Under the pieces are notes generated by a model. The model ran no database searches, was not told the origin of the DNA, and saw only the letters and a list, made by a program, of their open reading frames with translations. DNA of 64,000 nt from Marinobacter segnicrescens (lineage in GTDB: Bacteria > Pseudomonadota > Gammaproteobacteria > Pseudomonadales > Oleiphilaceae). The position numbers and the translations under genes are program-made. This document shows, piece by piece, positions 36,482-47,026 of this stretch. The stretch's first letter is position 1. Each line of letters begins with the position of its first letter. Location of the stretch: positions 248,001-312,000 of the forward strand of contig NZ_FOHZ01000001.1 of NCBI RefSeq assembly GCF_900111555.1, written 5' to 3'.

Positions 36482-38875
36482 TCAGTCCCGACGGTTGTGG
36501 CGGAGATTGTCGATGATGGATTCCAGGGCCCGGTCGAAAATCAGGCCATCATCCAGCATTACAACTCGCCCTTCTGACAGCGCCAGGGCAAGCTCACCCT
36601 TCTGGTATTCCGCCACCTTGGCACCATTGCGGTTGACGAAGATGTATTTTCCGGTGGCGCGGATAATCGCGGCCAGCTTACACCGCAGACGGCCATTGTC
36701 CCGGGGCATCTCCACCCAGCAGCCAACCCGCAGGCCAGCGGCTTTTTCAAGCCAGTCTTCACTGACTTCCGGCTCGGACACCCGGGCCGCAACGCTGCTG
36801 TCTTCCGATACGGAACCAACCGGCCCTGCGACAGGCTCTTTCCTCTCCTCAGGCGGCATCACCGAACCGGTGTCGGCAACTTGCGGGGAGGCTTCGGCAC
36901 CGGGTATCGGTGCTTCCGGGCCGGCCGCGACGTCAATTGCTTGCAAGGGATCCGTTCCTGCTGCCCCTGCCATCGATTCGGCCGGGGCACCCAGCACATC
37001 CGCAGGCCCTGCAGGCAACTCATCAGGCACCGGCGCCGCGTGCCGACGGGTAACCAGTCCCTGGAGTACGTCTACATGGGCCAGTTCCAGGTCGCGGATG
37101 GCGGCATCAATGGCAAAGGGATCCCAGGAGATCTCGTGCAGGCCACTGCGCAGGGCGTCGGTGATACCGGGAATAGCTCTCAGCAACTCGTCCCGAGTGC
37201 TTTCACCAACCGGTTCAGGATCCAGGCTCCAGACCAGCCGGTCCGTAAGTTCCGTCGCTGACTGCCAGGCTTGCGACTCCTCACCCTCACGCAGGAACAC
37301 CCACTCAAGGTACTTGCGCCAGGGCTCATTGATCAGCACCAGAGCCCTGTCCGGTAACTCGCGACTATCCAGAAGGCCATCGATCAGTCCGCGGACCCTC
37401 TCCCTGGCCAGCTCGTGACGGGCACGGCCCTCCTCGGCATCACGCAACCGCTGCTCGACCAGCTCCCGGCGACGGCGATCCAGGTCCATGAAATGCTGGA
37501 AGTCTTTCAGCAACTCATCGAACAACCCGACATTATCGGTAAATTCGTTCAGCAACCGCTCGACGACTGACTCCACCTTGTCCCGCAGCGGGTCACGCTG
37601 GTTATCAGAACGGGGCGTCCAGCCAATGCCGGCCATGGCCAACTCGTTGAGAAGCTTGCGAGCCGGGTGACCACCCCGGTTAAAGAAACTGCGATCCAGC
37701 AATGCCACCTTGAGCACCGGTATCTGCAGACGCCCGATAAGCATTTTCATCACGGCCGGCAACTGACGATCGTCCAGGATAAACTCGAACAGCATGGCAA
37801 CCAGGTTGATGACATCGCCATCAACCTGGTTCACTGGCAGGCGCTGGTCGGGCCCCTGGCTGAGAACGCGGCTTAGCAGCACCGACAACGGGAGCACCTG
37901 GCCATTCTCGCTGGTCATGGTGGAGTTCTGCAGACCCGCGAGCCTGTGCATCAGATCGCCAGTAGCAAGTACCGGAGCATTGCCCTGGGGAGTTCCCGGC
38001 GCAATCGGTGAACCGGAGCGCAATCCATCACTGCGGTGTAACAGCTCGGTGAGCTCGGAGAAGGTAACGGCTGATTGCCCGTCCGGGGCTTCGCTACCGC
38101 CCGTTGTGACTGGCTGCGCCACTGGAGCCCCGGCGGTTGGTACCGGCTTGCGGATCGATGCCTGCGATTTCCGGCCGCCCACCGGGACATGCTTGAGCTC
38201 CGGAAGCACCCCTTCTGCAATAAGCAGCCGGTTAGCCTCCTGGTACAGTGTCGTCAGCCGGTCTACCAGCAAGCGGTCGAACAGCTTGATCACCACCAGG
38301 CGAGCCCGGATATCAATATCGAGGTCCTCGCTGGCCCGCCCCAGACCGGTACAGATTACTTCCGGGCTGAGTGGCATCTGCCGCTCAGCCAGCTCCCGGT
38401 GACCGGAGACATGGGCAATCCGCGCCCCCAGTAGCCGCACCGGTTCGGCATAGCGGTTGGAGAGCTTGGTAACCAGGCTATCAATGGCTACCCGCTTCTC
38501 CAGTTCGCTGTCATCGACCAGTGAGAGGGAGTCCTGCTCAACCTCCTCCAAGCCCCGGCTACGCGGCATGGGATCAAACTGACCAAGCTCATTGAACGCC
38601 CGCGTCACCCAGGCCAGCATGGTATTGGCCATGGTCTTGCGACGTAACCGCAGTTCCCGCATGGCATCGAAATAGGCGATCTGGTCCTGGTTGGAGCCCG
38701 CCCGGTCGGCCATGCCGAACAGCACATCATCGGCACTGTCGAAGAAATCAGACAGGATGGTGGACAGGGATCTGGCAGAGGCGTCCCTCAGGCGGATAAG
38801 GGCGGCGGGTAACTGCAACTCCACGCGCGGTCCCTGCGCCTCTCTGAGACTCACTACCTTTCGTTCCTGTGCCAT
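36482..38875 (-). CDS. DUF1631 protein
   Basis: A 797-residue protein of the DUF1631 family, found next to ampD and nadC in pseudomonads and sometimes misnamed thymidine phosphorylase. The N-terminal ~500 residues are mostly helical with no enzymatic motif seen. A Pro/Ala/Gly-rich linker (~residues 620-700) precedes a C-terminal ~85-residue beta-rich domain (VGCWVEMPRDNGRLRCKLA, YIFVNRNGAKVAEY) resembling a PilZ-like fold. It is probably cytosolic. Function unknown; a c-di-GMP-related role is only a guess from the C-terminal domain. Confidence 0.88.
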   Translation of the reverse strand: MAQERKVVSLREAQGPRVELQLPAALIRLRDASARSLSTILSDFFDSADDVLFGMADRAGSNQDQIAYFDAMRELRLRRKTMANTMLAWVTRAFNELGQFDPMPRSRGLEEVEQDSLSLVDDSELEKRVAIDSLVTKLSNRYAEPVRLLGARIAHVSGHRELAERQMPLSPEVICTGLGRASEDLDIDIRARLVVIKLFDRLLVDRLTTLYQEANRLLIAEGVLPELKHVPVGGRKSQASIRKPVPTAGAPVAQPVTTGGSEAPDGQSAVTFSELTELLHRSDGLRSGSPIAPGTPQGNAPVLATGDLMHRLAGLQNSTMTSENGQVLPLSVLLSRVLSQGPDQRLPVNQVDGDVINLVAMLFEFILDDRQLPAVMKMLIGRLQIPVLKVALLDRSFFNRGGHPARKLLNELAMAGIGWTPRSDNQRDPLRDKVESVVERLLNEFTDNVGLFDELLKDFQHFMDLDRRRRELVEQRLRDAEEGRARHELARERVRGLIDGLLDSRELPDRALVLINEPWRKYLEWVFLREGEESQAWQSATELTDRLVWSLDPEPVGESTRDELLRAIPGITDALRSGLHEISWDPFAIDAAIRDLELAHVDVLQGLVTRRHAAPVPDELPAGPADVLGAPAESMAGAAGTDPLQAIDVAAGPEAPIPGAEASPQVADTGSVMPPEERKEPVAGPVGSVSEDSSVAARVSEPEVSEDWLEKAAGLRVGCWVEMPRDNGRLRCKLAAIIRATGKYIFVNRNGAKVAEYQKGELALALSEGRVVMLDDGLIFDRALESIIDNLRHNRRD

Positions 38876-39167
38876 GGCTTCAGGCCCCGTTTAACATTTA
38901 TTAACAGTCATCGGCTATCATAGGCCCTTGCTCCGTCAATATGTGTCAGTTTTTGTCACCGATTGTGAACCGTCGAACCGCGTCACATTTTTGGCACATT
39001 TTGGGCAATTCGCTGGATCTGGAGTGATCTGGCTGGTCACAATTCACCTGGATCTGACGTACAACGTCACCTCGCGATCCGGCACACAGACCGGTACGGT
39101 ATTTTCAGTAGTGGCCCCCTGCCGATACAATCACCGGCCCGACCCATTCTGACCGGAAGATCCAAGC

Positions 39168-40046
39168 ATGGCCCCTTTGTCCGCTGAACTGAACGAACTG
39201 TTACGCCAATCCCGCATTGAGTCTGTCGCTACCAGCCTCCGGGAAGACATCGGCAATGGCGATATCACCGCCGCCCTCATTCCCCGGGACCGCCGGGGTA
39301 CAGCGCGGGCTATCACCCGGGTACCAGCGGTCATCGCCGGGCAGGCCTGGGTTGATGAAGTGTTCCGGCAGGTAGATCCGGAAGTACAGGTCCAATGGGA
39401 GGTTCGCGACGGTGAACAGGTAACGGCAAACCAGGTGCTGTTCACTTGCGAAGGTCCTGCCCGCAGCCTTCTCACAGCTGAACGGGCCGCCCTGAACTGG
39501 CTGCAAACGCTCTCCGGGGTGGCCACCCGCTGCCGGCAGTTTGCCGACCAGGTCGCCCACACCGGCGTGAAGCTGCTGGATACCCGCAAGACCCTGCCCG
39601 GGTTGCGCCTGGCCGAAAAGTACGCAGTGACGTGTGGTGGCTGCTATAACCACCGCACAGGACTATGGGATGCCTTCCTGATCAAGGAGAACCACATTGC
39701 TGCCTGCGGCTCTATTGCTGCAGCTGTCAGCCAGGCCCGACAGATTGCGCCAGGACGCCCCGTGGAGGTGGAAACGGAAAACATGAACGAACTGCAACAG
39801 GCACTGGACGCCGGAGCCGATATCATCATGCTCGACGAGTTCAGCCTTGAAGACATGGCCACTGCCGTCCGGAAAGTTGCCGGCGCCTGTCGGCTGGAGG
39901 CCTCCGGCGGGATCAATGAATCCACACTGGTGGCTATTGCGGAAACCGGGGTCGATTACATTTCCCTCGGCACATTGACCAAGGACGTGCAGGCCGTTGA
40001 CCTTTCAATGCGGTTGCACGTCGATAACAGCCCCGCGCCGGGCTGA
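39168..40046 (+). CDS. nadC: Nicotinate-nucleotide pyrophosphorylase (quinolinate phosphoribosyltransferase)
   Basis: A 292-residue enzyme that converts quinolinate and PRPP to nicotinate mononucleotide in de novo NAD synthesis. Motifs are [31 protein letters not shown], the active-site [17 protein letters not shown] (catalytic Lys/Arg), [20 protein letters not shown] and EASGGI. It is divergent from DUF1631 with a 292-bp spacer that should hold both promoters; nothing else was recognised there. Length is normal. Confidence 0.96.
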   Translation: MAPLSAELNELLRQSRIESVATSLREDIGNGDITAALIPRDRRGTARAITRVPAVIAGQAWVDEVFRQVDPEVQVQWEVRDGEQVTANQVLFTCEGPARSLLTAERAALNWLQTLSGVATRCRQFADQVAHTGVKLLDTRKTLPGLRLAEKYAVTCGGCYNHRTGLWDAFLIKENHIAACGSIAAAVSQARQIAPGRPVEVETENMNELQQALDAGADIIMLDEFSLEDMATAVRKVAGACRLEASGGINESTLVAIAETGVDYISLGTLTKDVQAVDLSMRLHVDNSPAPG

Positions 40047-40105
40047 CCCCTTCATCACAGGGACGACCGGGCGGGTGAAAGCACGCCCGATACAGGCAGG
40101 GATAC

Positions 40106-42184
40106 GTGGAAAAAACCAGAAGTACCGAAACCCGTGAGCGCTGGCTGGCAATCCTGGCGGATAGCCTGGTCAGCCTGGTAATCCTGGCACTGGCACTCAG
40201 CCCGTTACTGTTGCTGACAACACCAGAAGTGCCCATCGGCCGTGAAGCCATGATCCGTTTCTTCGGCTCCGCAGGGCCAGCCATGCTGGTGCTCGCAGGC
40301 ACCTTCGTATACGTGCGTGACTTGCTGAGGGAGCGCCGGCGCATCGAGACCCGACTGGAAGACGTGGTGGAAGACCGCACCCGGGAACTGCAGGCCATAA
40401 ACCAGGAACTCCGGGACGAAATCTTCGTACGCCAACAGGCGGAGCGCTCTTTTCGGCGCTCATCGCGACATTTCCGCGCGCTGTTTGATACGGCAGCGTC
40501 TCCCATCATCCTGATCGACTCATCATTCCGTATCCGCCAATGGAACGCCTCGGCCGAGGCACTTTTCGGCTACAGCCGGGACGAAGCTGTGGGCCGCAAC
40601 CTGGTGGAAACCTTCATTCCCGAGGAATACCGGGATGAAATGAGCTGGAAGATTCTTAAAACCCTCGGGGCAGGCCAGCTACAGGAAACCCTGGAAACCG
40701 GTATCCAGGGTTATGACGGTACCGACCACATCGTGCTCTGGAACCTGAACCTGCTACAGGATGAGGAAGACGACCAGAACCAATTGATCCTGATCGGCCA
40801 GAATATCTCGGAAATCCGGCGCACCCAGGACCAGCTCCACTACCTGGCACATTTCGATGTACTCACCGACACCGCCAATCGCCGCCTGTTCGAGGACCGT
40901 TGTCAGCGCGCCCTGGCCAGTGCCAGCCGCCATGGTCACCACTGCGCCCTGATTGCGCTGGACGTGGACCATTTCAAGCGCATCAACGACACCCTGGGAC
41001 ATGATGCCGGCGACGCCCTGCTCAAAACCCTGTCCCGGCGGCTGAAAGACAGCGTTCGCGAAGAGGACACCATCGCCCGTCTCGGTGGTGACGAGTTCGC
41101 CGTGCTCCTCCACCACGTCAGCGGTGCAGACGGCTGTGAAAAGGTAGCCCGAAGTATCCTGGAAGCGCTCACCGAACCGGTTTCCGTGCCCGGCAGCGAG
41201 CTGGTGATCACCTCCAGTATCGGTATTGCCCTGGCTCCGGACGATGGCAGCCACTACGAGCAGTTGCTCAAGAACGCCGATATGGCCATGTACCGGGCCA
41301 AGAAGGCCGGCCGCAACAATATCCAGTTCTTCAGCGAGGATATGAACCAGGAAATGCAGCGGCTCATGAGTCTCGAGCAGGAACTGCGCGCTGGCATCCG
41401 CGCCGGCGAGCTGCAGCTCCATTACCAGCCGGTGCTCGACGCACGTTCAGGCCAGTTGGTGGCACTGGAAAGCCTGCTGCGCTGGAACCATCCGACACGG
41501 GGCTTACTGACGCCGGCGGACTTCCTGGAAGTCGCCGAGCAGAGCGGCCAGCTCCATGCCATCGGACAGTGGATTTGCAACAATGCCTGCCTGCAGGCCC
41601 GGGCGATCCAGGCCATGAGCGGCACCCCGGTACGCATCAGCATCAATTTGTCGTCCAGGCAATATAATCACCCCGGCCTGGCAGAGGAACTGAGCCAGAC
41701 CATTGCCGAAACCCGGCTGGATCCCTCTCTGCTGATGGTGGAAATCGACGAGCGTATCCTGGCGGAGCGCCTGGGGGAAACAGCGACGGTGCTGCACAGC
41801 CTGAAAAAGAAAGGCATCGGGTTGGTGCTGGATCGTTTTGGCAGCGGACTTTCGTCCCTCACCCTGCTGCGGGAGCTCCCTTTCGACCAGGTGAAGATTG
41901 ATCCCCCGCTGATGCAGTGGGCACCACAGGATGAGAATACCGCCGCCATCACCCATACCCTTATCAGCCTGGCCCGCCAGCTTAACCTCAAGGTGGCTGC
42001 TGCCGGTGTCGAAACCGAGGAACAGGATCGTTTTCTGCGACAGTCCGGCTGTCATATGCTGCAGGGTCACCGATTCTGTTATCCAGTGACTTCGGAGGAG
42101 CTTCCGGAGCTGTTTGCTGAACTCCGTGAAGGCCGGGAACTACTGCCGGTACTCCCGGACACCGGGACGATCAGGAACCGCTGA
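40106..42184 (+). CDS. Membrane PAS/GGDEF/EAL protein with degenerate EAL site
   Basis: A 692-residue protein, GTG start with AGGG upstream. Two transmembrane segments (about residues 14-38 and 56-76) are followed by a short coiled coil, a PAS domain (~115-235), GGDEF (intact at ~326, preceded by a REED inhibitory site) and EAL. The EAL domain has ESL in place of EAL and LDRFGSG in place of DDFGTG: the first Asp (D576) is kept but the second metal-binding Asp is Arg577. Other EAL residues (Asn in INLSS, Lys in VKID, Glu in AGVETE, Gln in LQGHRF) remain. It is probably an active cyclase with an impaired phosphodiesterase. Its 3' end overlaps yqcC by 14 bp, convergently. Confidence 0.88.
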   Translation: MEKTRSTETRERWLAILADSLVSLVILALALSPLLLLTTPEVPIGREAMIRFFGSAGPAMLVLAGTFVYVRDLLRERRRIETRLEDVVEDRTRELQAINQELRDEIFVRQQAERSFRRSSRHFRALFDTAASPIILIDSSFRIRQWNASAEALFGYSRDEAVGRNLVETFIPEEYRDEMSWKILKTLGAGQLQETLETGIQGYDGTDHIVLWNLNLLQDEEDDQNQLILIGQNISEIRRTQDQLHYLAHFDVLTDTANRRLFEDRCQRALASASRHGHHCALIALDVDHFKRINDTLGHDAGDALLKTLSRRLKDSVREEDTIARLGGDEFAVLLHHVSGADGCEKVARSILEALTEPVSVPGSELVITSSIGIALAPDDGSHYEQLLKNADMAMYRAKKAGRNNIQFFSEDMNQEMQRLMSLEQELRAGIRAGELQLHYQPVLDARSGQLVALESLLRWNHPTRGLLTPADFLEVAEQSGQLHAIGQWICNNACLQARAIQAMSGTPVRISINLSSRQYNHPGLAEELSQTIAETRLDPSLLMVEIDERILAERLGETATVLHSLKKKGIGLVLDRFGSGLSSLTLLRELPFDQVKIDPPLMQWAPQDENTAAITHTLISLARQLNLKVAAAGVETEEQDRFLRQSGCHMLQGHRFCYPVTSEELPELFAELREGRELLPVLPDTGTIRNR

Positions 42185-42506
42185 TCAGTCGGTCAATGGC
42201 TTCGAGTTCCCGGGCCAGGCCTTCCCCCGGTTCCGGGCGGACCCGAAAATACTCTTCGGCCATCGGAGCAATCCCCGACACATCGGGCAGGCCGTAACCC
42301 TGCTCCACGATGACCTTCATTCGCACCAGGAACACGAACTGGAGCCATTCAGTAAAGGCCAGGGTGTCGATGCAGAACGGCTGGGTGCTGGCCAGGGCCT
42401 CTGCGCAAGGGGGCTCACTGGACCAGACCCCGATACGGCGCATTTCTGCCTCGATGCTCAGCAGACGGTCAGCTACATCACTGAAAATGTCTGATGAAGC
42501 GCTCAT
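42171..42506 (-). CDS. yqcC: YqcC family (DUF446) protein
   Basis: A 111-residue helical protein with family-typical WSSEPPCAEALASTQPFCIDT and FTEWLQFVFLVRMKVIVEQG. YqcC proteins are small and cytosolic, often encoded with truC in E. coli; function is not established. The last 14 bp overlap the 3' end of the GGDEF/EAL gene on the opposite strand. It lies 56 bp downstream of hda on the same strand. Confidence 0.88.
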   Translation of the reverse strand: MSASSDIFSDVADRLLSIEAEMRRIGVWSSEPPCAEALASTQPFCIDTLAFTEWLQFVFLVRMKVIVEQGYGLPDVSGIAPMAEEYFRVRPEPGEGLARELEAIDRLISGS

Positions 42507-42562
42507 CAGAATCGGCTCCTCAGGGCTGAATGGAAGAAGACATCAATGTGGAGGGGATGAGT

Positions 42563-43258
42563 CTACCACCCCATAACCGACTTGATGAAGGGTATGGTCA
42601 ACCGTCGCTGCGCCTGCAGGGAGTTTTCGTCCAGCTGGTCCAGTATCGCCAGCAGGGCGCCCAGTCGGCGGGAGGAGCGACGCAGGATAAAGCCGGCCAC
42701 CTCGTCACTGAGCACAAGGCCCCGCTGCTCAGCCCGCAGCCGGAGGATAGTAATTCGGTCGTCGTCCCGATAGGTTCCCAACTGGACCAGCAATCCTTCC
42801 TGGAACCGGGAGCGCAAGTCCGGCAGGACAAACGACTGCCTCACCGGCGTATCGTTCAACGTAAGCATGACCTGGTGGCCCAGGTCCCGGGCCCGGTTAT
42901 AAAGATGGAACAGGGCTTCTTCCCACGCGGGCTTGCCCAGCACCCGGTGCACATCGTCCAGCGCCACGAGGTCCATTACCTCGACACCGGAAAGCGCATC
43001 CGGCCCCAGGGGTTCCAGCTCCGCCAGGCTGAAACAGACAGCACTCTGGCCGCGCTGCTCATACTCATGGCAGGCTGCCTGCAGCAGGTGGCTCTTGCCG
43101 GTATCCTCATCACCGCAGAGAACCACCAGCGGGTGGGCAGGATCTCCACAGGCATTGCGGACCATGCCCGCAGCCGTAGCATTGCGCCCGCCATGAAAAT
43201 TCGCCCAGCGGGCATCATCCCGCAGGCGCACCCCGAGGGCCAGCTGGGTGCCACTCAT
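42563..43258 (-). CDS. hda: DnaA inactivator Hda
   Basis: A 231-residue AAA+ protein of the DnaA/Hda family. The start MSGTQLALGVRLRDD was chosen because QLALGVRL is the N-terminal beta-clamp-binding motif of Hda (E. coli QLSLPLYL); the frame extends further upstream without similarity. Walker A is GDEDTGKSHLLQ and the Walker B-like strand is LVALDDVHRV; the C-terminal half has RLRAEQRGLVLSDEVAGFI. It promotes hydrolysis of DnaA-ATP to limit re-initiation. The ATG overlaps the stop of the phosphatidyltransferase gene by 4 bp. Confidence 0.94.
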   Translation of the reverse strand: MSGTQLALGVRLRDDARWANFHGGRNATAAGMVRNACGDPAHPLVVLCGDEDTGKSHLLQAACHEYEQRGQSAVCFSLAELEPLGPDALSGVEVMDLVALDDVHRVLGKPAWEEALFHLYNRARDLGHQVMLTLNDTPVRQSFVLPDLRSRFQEGLLVQLGTYRDDDRITILRLRAEQRGLVLSDEVAGFILRRSSRRLGALLAILDQLDENSLQAQRRLTIPFIKSVMGW

Positions 43259-43809
43259 GACACGCCTCCCCTCAGGGCCCGCAACCCCCAGACAGTGACA
43301 TAATGGCCTCCACTGATCAGTGCCATTACGGTGACTGCCCACAGTGCGGCAGGCTGCGTCCAGGTTGTCAGCTCGAGCCCGGCCTGGTGAAGCATGACCG
43401 CGAGCGCCGCCAGGATCTGGACCAGTGTATTGAGCTTGCCAAAGGCACTTGGCTCAACCTCGAACCGGCCAACAAACCGATGGAACAGCAACCCGCCGAC
43501 CACGATTACGACGTCACGTCCCAACACCAGCATAAACAGCCATAGCGGGAACACACCCGTAATGGATAACACCAGGTAGGTGGTCACCATCAGGAGCTTG
43601 TCCGCCAGGGGATCCAGAATTGCCCCCAACCGGCTCTTCCAACCAAAGAACCGGGCCAGGAAACCATCCAGTCCATCGGTAGCGGCCGCTACAACAAACA
43701 ATATCAATGCCTCACGATAGCGACCACTGGCGAGGGCCCAGGCGAAAGGTATCACCAGTAGCATCCGCAGAAAGGACAGGCCGTTGGGTATCCATCGCCA
43801 GTGCTGCAC
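43255..43809 (-). CDS. CDP-alcohol phosphatidyltransferase
   Basis: A 184-residue inner-membrane enzyme with about five transmembrane segments, GTG start. The catalytic signature D-G-x2-D-G-x-x-A-R-x8-G-x3-D-x3-D is complete in TDGLDGFLARFFGWKSRLG followed by AILDPLAD. It transfers a phosphatidyl group from CDP-diacylglycerol to an alcohol, most likely glycerol-3-phosphate (PgsA-like). It sits between DUF2066 and hda, an order also found in other gammaproteobacteria, and is distinct from the uvrC-linked pgsA. The exact acceptor is not shown. Confidence 0.9.
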   Translation of the reverse strand: MQHWRWIPNGLSFLRMLLVIPFAWALASGRYREALILFVVAAATDGLDGFLARFFGWKSRLGAILDPLADKLLMVTTYLVLSITGVFPLWLFMLVLGRDVVIVVGGLLFHRFVGRFEVEPSAFGKLNTLVQILAALAVMLHQAGLELTTWTQPAALWAVTVMALISGGHYVTVWGLRALRGGVS

Positions 43810-43836
43810 AGTCGCATTCCTTCTGCCAGTGGCCAG

Positions 43837-44994
43837 TTAGCGGGCATCATTGTCCGATGACGGCGGTGCTGCTACCTGTTGCTGCCAGCGGTAGTACAGG
43901 GTCTGTCGGACGGTCCGGAAATCCTCTTCATCCCCGGCGTTGCCAGCCCCGGTACCTGGTTGATCCAGCGCCCTGAACCGCTCTTCCAGCGCGATGTTCT
44001 GCCGCAACTGGGGGAGCTCCCCTTCGTATTCCAGCTCGAACACGATATGGTCGGATGATACTGACACAGCACCAACTGACTTCACCGGGTTAAGTTGCCC
44101 CAGCGCCCGCTTGGCGGCCGCGTAATCGCCAGGCGAAGCAACCCCTTCCAGCATTAACCTGACCCGGGGTCCGGTCTCGATGGCCCCACCACTGACACCA
44201 TAGCGGGATGCCAGCTCAGCGACCCAATTCTCGACCATTTCGCTGATGAGGGTTTCCGGTGTTTCTGCGGTGACCGACCTGGACTGATCAATACCCGCCC
44301 CCTCGTAATTCCAGCTGGCCTGCCAGCCATCATCGCGGCGGCTTATTCGCACAACCGCCAAAAGGTCATGGTCCAGCCCCGAGGATGCCCGGGACACCTG
44401 CCCCATGAACTGTCCCCAAACTTCGGAAAGCAGGCGCCTGTCGCCCGCCCGGTCGGCCGGTGGCAGCGCCAGCGGAAGCCCACGGCTGGCCGTCTGCTCG
44501 AGGATCAGGGCTGACCAGCCCTGATCAGAGCTTTCACCGGTTTGCACCAGCAAGCCCCGGTCACCACCATCCTGGACGGCCACCCAGGCCAGGGTCAGGG
44601 GGCGATTCAACCCCCACACCCGCGCACCGGCGTCGGCCAGGGCCCGGTTGACGGCTGCACGTGAAAACCGAAGTGTGAGCTCATCACCTCCGTCCCGGCC
44701 CTTTTCCAGCTGCCTGCCATCCACCAGGGAGCCGGCGTCGTCCAGTACCGGGGCAAGTCCGTCCAGGTCGGCCACCGACCGGTCTCCGGAGACTTTAACC
44801 AGCACGCGGGACAGCCCTTGCCGGTAGCCCTCCGCCAACGCGTCCTCACCTTCGCCGGAGACCGGCACTGTGGCATGGTAGAGATCGTCTACCACCACGG
44901 CATGGGCAGGGGGTATTGGCAGCAGGGTGAGAAGCAGCGATACCAGGGCCGCTGCCATTGTCAGTCGCACGTCGCTTCGGGTTTGTACAGCCAT
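43837..44994 (-). CDS. DUF2066 exported protein
   Basis: A 385-residue protein. The ATG at 44994 gives a Sec signal peptide (MAVQTRSDVRLTMAAALVSL, ending PPAHA) before VVVDDLYHATVPVSGEGED, the typical start of DUF2066. The family is periplasmic or membrane-associated and of unknown function. Conserved parts include AEGYRQGLSRVLVKVSGD and a C-terminal FELEYEGELPQLRQ. It is first in a DUF2066-phosphatidyltransferase-hda-yqcC run on the minus strand and divergent from purM, a conserved neighbourhood. Confidence 0.88.
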   Translation of the reverse strand: MAVQTRSDVRLTMAAALVSLLLTLLPIPPAHAVVVDDLYHATVPVSGEGEDALAEGYRQGLSRVLVKVSGDRSVADLDGLAPVLDDAGSLVDGRQLEKGRDGGDELTLRFSRAAVNRALADAGARVWGLNRPLTLAWVAVQDGGDRGLLVQTGESSDQGWSALILEQTASRGLPLALPPADRAGDRRLLSEVWGQFMGQVSRASSGLDHDLLAVVRISRRDDGWQASWNYEGAGIDQSRSVTAETPETLISEMVENWVAELASRYGVSGGAIETGPRVRLMLEGVASPGDYAAAKRALGQLNPVKSVGAVSVSSDHIVFELEYEGELPQLRQNIALEERFRALDQPGTGAGNAGDEEDFRTVRQTLYYRWQQQVAAPPSSDNDAR

Positions 44995-45165
44995 GATTAA
45001 TCCACTGTTTCTGCAGGCCGCCCTAGGATACACGATGGTCCTGACAGTGAGTAGCAACCCGCCCACACCAGAACACGACGTGAAACACATTTGGAGCGCC
45101 CACCGGCAACTGGTAAAATCCCGCGCTTCAGACCAACCCTACCCACCAACATGGCTGACCCCGAC

Positions 45166-46230
45166 ATGAGTGATAAAAAGCCCTCCCTCACCTACCGTGA
45201 CGCTGGCGTGGACATCGACGCCGGTAATGAACTGGTGAACCGTATCAAGGATACTGCCAGGCGCACCCGCCGGCCCGAGGTACTTGGCGGTCTGGGTGGC
45301 TTCGGCGCCATGGTGTCGCTGCCCACTGGCTACCGCGAACCGGTACTGGTATCCGGCACCGACGGGGTGGGCACCAAGCTGCGGCTGGCCATGCAACTGC
45401 AGCGCCACGACACTATCGGCATCGACCTGGTGGCCATGTGCGTGAACGACCTGGTCGTGGGCGGTGCCGAGCCGCTGTTTTTCCTGGATTACTACGCCAC
45501 CGGGAAGCTCAACGTGGATGTGGCCGCCAACGTAGTGGAAGGTATCGGCAAGGGCTGTGAACTGGCGGGCTGTGCCCTGGTGGGGGGCGAGACAGCGGAG
45601 ATGCCGGGCATGTATGAAGGTGACGACTACGACCTCGCAGGCTTCTGCGTGGGCGTGGTGGAGCGGGACCAGGTAATCGACGGCAGTCGTGTCCAGCCTG
45701 GCGATGCCCTGATTGCCATGGCGTCCTCCGGACCCCACTCCAACGGCTACTCCCTGATCCGCAAGATCCTGGAAGTATCCGGTGCCGACCTCAGCGAGTC
45801 CGTAGGAGACACCACGCTGGCAGAAGGTTTGATGGCGCCCACCAGAATTTACGTCAAGAACCTTCTGCAACTTATTAAAACAATTGACGTCAGGGCTATG
45901 TCCCATATCACCGGTGGCGGACTTCCGGAGAATATTCCGAGGGTATTGCCGGATGGCACCCGCGCTGCCATCGACACAGAAAGCTGGGAGTTGCCGGCCA
46001 TATTCCAGTGGCTGAAAGAACAGGGCGGCGTTGCCGACGAAGAGATGTACCGTACCTTTAACTGCGGTGTAGGCATGGTTATCTGCGTACCGGCTGACCA
46101 GCAAGAGCTTGCCCTGGACACCCTCAGTGCCATGGGCGAAGTTGCCTGGCAGATTGGTGCCATTGAAGGACAGGATGATCCCGCTTCCTCACCGGATGTG
46201 CGGTACGCACCGGGGCTGATCCGGGGATGA
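45166..46230 (+). CDS. purM: Phosphoribosylformylglycinamidine cyclo-ligase (AIR synthetase)
   Basis: A 354-residue enzyme if started at [16 protein letters not shown] (45166), which matches homologues; an in-frame ATG at 45151 (MADPD) is possible, and neither has a clear Shine-Dalgarno. Motifs are [46 protein letters not shown] and [11 protein letters not shown]. It makes aminoimidazole ribonucleotide with ATP in purine synthesis. The stop overlaps the purN start (ATGA), so the two are translationally coupled. Confidence 0.96.
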   Translation: MSDKKPSLTYRDAGVDIDAGNELVNRIKDTARRTRRPEVLGGLGGFGAMVSLPTGYREPVLVSGTDGVGTKLRLAMQLQRHDTIGIDLVAMCVNDLVVGGAEPLFFLDYYATGKLNVDVAANVVEGIGKGCELAGCALVGGETAEMPGMYEGDDYDLAGFCVGVVERDQVIDGSRVQPGDALIAMASSGPHSNGYSLIRKILEVSGADLSESVGDTTLAEGLMAPTRIYVKNLLQLIKTIDVRAMSHITGGGLPENIPRVLPDGTRAAIDTESWELPAIFQWLKEQGGVADEEMYRTFNCGVGMVICVPADQQELALDTLSAMGEVAWQIGAIEGQDDPASSPDVRYAPGLIRG

Positions 46231-46901
46231 GTGGCATGCAGGCAGACCCGGTCGACAAACCCCGCATCCTGGTACTCGCCTCGGGCAGTGGTACCAACCT
46301 GCAGGCGCTGATTGACGCAACGAGGGAACGTGATTTCCCGGGTGAGATCGTCGCCGTGGGCAGCAACCGCCCCCAGGCCTTCGCCCTCGAGCGCGCTGCC
46401 CAGGCCGGCCTTGAAACCTTTACCGTTGATCATACCCGCTTTGACTCGCGGGAAGCCTTCGACGCCGAATTACGGCTGGAGATGGAACGCTGGCAGCCCG
46501 ACCTGGTGATACTGGCTGGTTTTATGCGCATCCTTACCCCCGAGCTGGTGCGGACTTTCCAGGGGCGCATGCTGAACGTGCATCCATCCCTGCTTCCGAA
46601 ATACCGGGGACTGAACACGCACCAGCGGGCGATCGACGCCGGCGACCCCGTCCATGGCGTCTCTGTCCATTTCGTGACCGAGGACCTGGATGGAGGACCG
46701 GTGATCGCCCAGGCGGAAGTGGCCGTACTGCCGGATGACACCGCCGAAACCCTCGCCGAACGGGTTCAGCAACAGGAACACGTGCTCTACCCCATCGTGG
46801 TGCGGTGGTTCTGTGAGGGACGGCTGCAACTGGCCGGACACGACCGCATACTGTTTGACGGCCAGCCAATGCCGGCCGTCATGACCTTGCCGGCAGCCTG
46901 A
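46227..46901 (+). CDS. purN: Phosphoribosylglycinamide formyltransferase
   Basis: A 224-residue enzyme with the GAR-binding loop [15 protein letters not shown], and active-site Asn/His/Asp in [20 protein letters not shown] and [16 protein letters not shown]. It transfers formyl from 10-formyl-tetrahydrofolate to GAR. It overlaps purM by 4 bp. An alternative start is the ATG at 46236 ([12 protein letters not shown]). Length is slightly above the family norm. Confidence 0.96.
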   Translation: MSGMQADPVDKPRILVLASGSGTNLQALIDATRERDFPGEIVAVGSNRPQAFALERAAQAGLETFTVDHTRFDSREAFDAELRLEMERWQPDLVILAGFMRILTPELVRTFQGRMLNVHPSLLPKYRGLNTHQRAIDAGDPVHGVSVHFVTEDLDGGPVIAQAEVAVLPDDTAETLAERVQQQEHVLYPIVVRWFCEGRLQLAGHDRILFDGQPMPAVMTLPAA

Positions 46902-47026
46902 GATTCCCAGGCCGACGGAATGTCCGGACAGGCCGGGAATGACCACGACTAAAGGAATCGTCATACGGGGCCCTGCCCGGGCCGGTTACACTCAGACCCA
47001 GTGACCGCTGTAACGGGAGACATCCA

